From Apus apus (taxonomy: Eukaryota > Chordata > Aves > Apodiformes > Apodidae), in the NCBI RefSeq assembly GCF_020740795.1, contig NC_067312.1:66546905-66610904 (forward strand): a DNA stretch of 64,000 nt, read 5' to 3'. Positions 62,107 to 64,000 of the stretch are shown here, piece after piece (position 1 is the first letter of the stretch; each line of letters starts with the position of its first letter). A program made the translations under genes and the position numbers. The notes under the pieces are model-generated. The model did not search any database. It had not been told where the DNA came from and saw nothing but the letters and a program-made list of their open reading frames with translations.

Positions 62107-62868
62107 ATAGAATCATAGAATCATAGAATCATAGGGGTTGGAAGGGACCTTGAAAGATCATCTAGTCCAACCCCCCTGCCAGAGCAGGGTCACCTAGAGT
62201 ACATCACACAGGAAGGCGTCCAGGTGGGTTTTGAATGTCTCCAGCGAAGGAGACTCCACAACCTCTCTGGGAAGCCTGTTCCAGGGCTCTGTCACTCTCA
62301 CAGTAAAAAAATTTTTTCTGATATTCACCTTAAACCTCCTATGCTCCAATTTGTATCCATTACTCCTTGTCCTATCACTGGTCATCACTGAAAAAAGCTT
62401 AACTCCATCTTCTTGACACTCACCCTTTACGTATTTGTAAACACTGATGAGGTCACCCCTCAGTCTCCTTTTCTCCAAACTAAAGAGACCCAGCTCCCTC
62501 AGCCTTTCCTCATCAGGGAGATGTTCCACTCCCTTAATCATCTTTGTGGCTCTGCACTGGACTCATTCAAGCAGTTCCCTGTCCTTCTTGAACTGAGGGG
62601 CCCAGAACTGGACACAATACTCCAGATGCGGCCTCACCAATGCAGAATAGAGGGGGAGGAGAACCTCTCTTGACCTACTAACCACACCCTTTCTAATACA
62701 CCCCAGGATGCCACTGGCCTTCTTAGCCACAAGGGCACATTGCTGGCTCATGGTCATCCTCCTGTCTACCAGGACCCCCAGGTCCCTTTCACCTACACTG
62801 CTCTCCAGCAGGTCAGCCCCCAACCTCTACTGGTGAATGACATTTTTCTTCCCCAAATGCAAAACTAG
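62107..62868 (-). mobile_element. 5'-truncated CR1 LINE, minus strand, nearly intact C-terminal frame
   Basis: Read on the minus strand, one frame encodes [40 protein letters not shown] sequence, then [41 protein letters not shown]. It continues after a single TGA (62,563-62,565) through [20 protein letters not shown] to the native-looking end LDAFLCDVL and stop near 62,194. The TGA replaces the arginine of an ELLERVQ-like motif and fits CGA to TGA CpG decay. A TAG also lies upstream near 62,832. The 3' UTR carries CCCTTCCAACCCC and ends in three and a half perfect ATTCTATG units (62,107-62,135). It lacks the catalytic RT core, so it cannot mobilise. It is the least-decayed copy here. Confidence 0.95.
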
Positions 62869-62903
62869 ATACAAAGTTAAATACTAATGCAAAATTAGAT
62901 ACA
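62856..62903. repeat. 30-bp-period direct duplication at a CR1 5' junction
   Basis: AATGCAAAACTAGATACA (62,856-62,873) recurs as AATGCAAAATTAGATACA (62,886-62,903), with one mismatch. The first copy overlaps the 5' truncation edge of the minus-strand CR1. Part of it (GTTTTGCATTT on the minus strand) looks CR1-derived, so the duplication probably happened at or after insertion. It does not match the sequence at the element's 3' side, so it is not a target-site duplication. Confidence 0.8.
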
Positions 62904-64000
62904 GGACACTTGGACCAATCACTGTTTTCTGAAAAGTCAGAACACTGTACCAGTCATAAAGCTGATAATGTTTCCACAAAACAAGAGGCTGTATTGTGGC
63001 CTAGGTAAGAGGAACCATGAAGGATTGGCTTGCATGAAACTCTGAACAAGAGCAATGTGCTTGCTTGCTCAGTCATCCATCAGGTCAAGCAAGGTGGATA
63101 TCTGAAGTTGCTATGACCAAATATTGAATTTTGGAATTTATACTTCAAAGACGAGAAAAATTTTGGGCTGTCATCACATGTTCACAAAGGAGTTGAGCTG
63201 AAGGAGGCAAATAATCAAAACATATTTGTGCAATATTTAGATCTAAGTCTTAACACCTTTTGTGCTTTTTTTTTTCTTCCTCAAGTCAAAGGTATTGAAA
63301 ATTGGGTCAGTTCCTCAGGGATCATCCAGATGGGAGTCCCTTGCTTTTCCAGCTTATGGATAAGAGCACTGTGGGATGAGAAAACATCACACAGAGAATG
63401 CATAGGAAAAACAGGTCTTATTAGCCATGTGTATCAGAAAAGACTTTTGGGGCTTTCCATGACCAAAATAAATAATGACCTCGCTTTGATAGATCAAACA
63501 AATAACACCAGTGTTGTGCCTTTGAGAGCCCTTGATCCCAAAGAGAAAAGCAAGGTTTTTCCTTTTTATTTTGGACCTATTCCACTGCAAACAAAAGCAT
63601 CCTACAGGTCAGACAAGAAGGGTATCTTGACAGGATTTTGAGACTTTTCCTTTTTCCTTCAGTTCTCTACACCAGTAATTTATATTCAAAAATATATCAG
63701 ATCTAAGAGCTCCTTATTCAGCTTACATCTGTAACAGATAGAAAATGTGGAACAGAAAATGCTCTGTGACTCACTGAAGAAATGTCTTGGCTTTGTAGCT
63801 TATGTGGACTTTAAGAGTCCTGTCTTCTTTTTAAATCAGAGAACAGTGGTCCTGCAAAGGAGTAATGGTCAAAATACCTAAGTCAACCAGTCAGCCAACA
63901 TTTAGCTTTATAAACACAGGAGATACTGTTGTCCCCTGCTCATCTGTGCAAGTACTGCTCTTGGAATACTAAAGCCATTCCTAAAGTTGCCATGTCTGTA
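62869..64000. other. Non-coding DNA, no gene seen
   Basis: A 137-codon + strand frame (63,228-63,641) starts in unique sequence, crosses a T run, and has no family resemblance. A 67-codon frame is open opposite it. No splice-bounded exon or repeat was recognised. Confidence 0.5.

Noticed and set aside
63228..63641. 137-codon open frame near the window end
   Set aside because: No recognisable family, begins with a T-run-encoded phenylalanine stretch, and is partly open on the opposite strand. Chance length in AT-moderate DNA.

Overview
This looks like vertebrate nuclear DNA, most likely from a bird. The recognisable interspersed repeats are all CR1 LINEs (seven pieces resolved). Several end in the 8-bp ATTCTATG-type 3' repeats typical of sauropsid CR1. 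I see no SINEs, no LTR-retrovirus reverse transcriptase and no bacterial-style gene packing. Open frames elsewhere are short, often open on both strands, and match no protein family I recognise. The bird call is inferred from the CR1 style; a turtle or crocodilian is not formally excluded.

Layout. Positions 1-37,150 are non-coding, AT-rich DNA. They contain a degenerate CR1 (2,388-4,618), two small CR1 3' ends (13,721-13,884 and 14,957-15,024), a 432-nt uninterrupted polypyrimidine tract (from 31,315) and a CR1 tail (31,979-32,403). Positions 37,180-42,370 form a GC-, CpG- and purine/pyrimidine-tract-rich block with the character of a gene promoter. It has a YY1-type AAGATGGCG element at 40,781 and good + strand splice donors at 40,927 and 42,370. 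The best reading is the promoter plus alternative non-coding first exon(s) of a + strand gene that I cannot name. From 42,370 to 58,640 the sampled + strand rows consistently have G>C, as expected for a transcribed first intron. At 58,650-60,969 one CR1 is inserted inside another. At 62,107-62,868 lies a minus-strand CR1 whose C-terminal ORF2 frame is nearly intact.

No complete protein-coding gene or coding exon, tRNA, rRNA or CRISPR array can be supported. The main content is one probable promoter/5' UTR, a set of datable dead LINEs, several unusually perfect hairpins, and one large H-DNA-prone microsatellite. I did not find a convincing novel molecular system.
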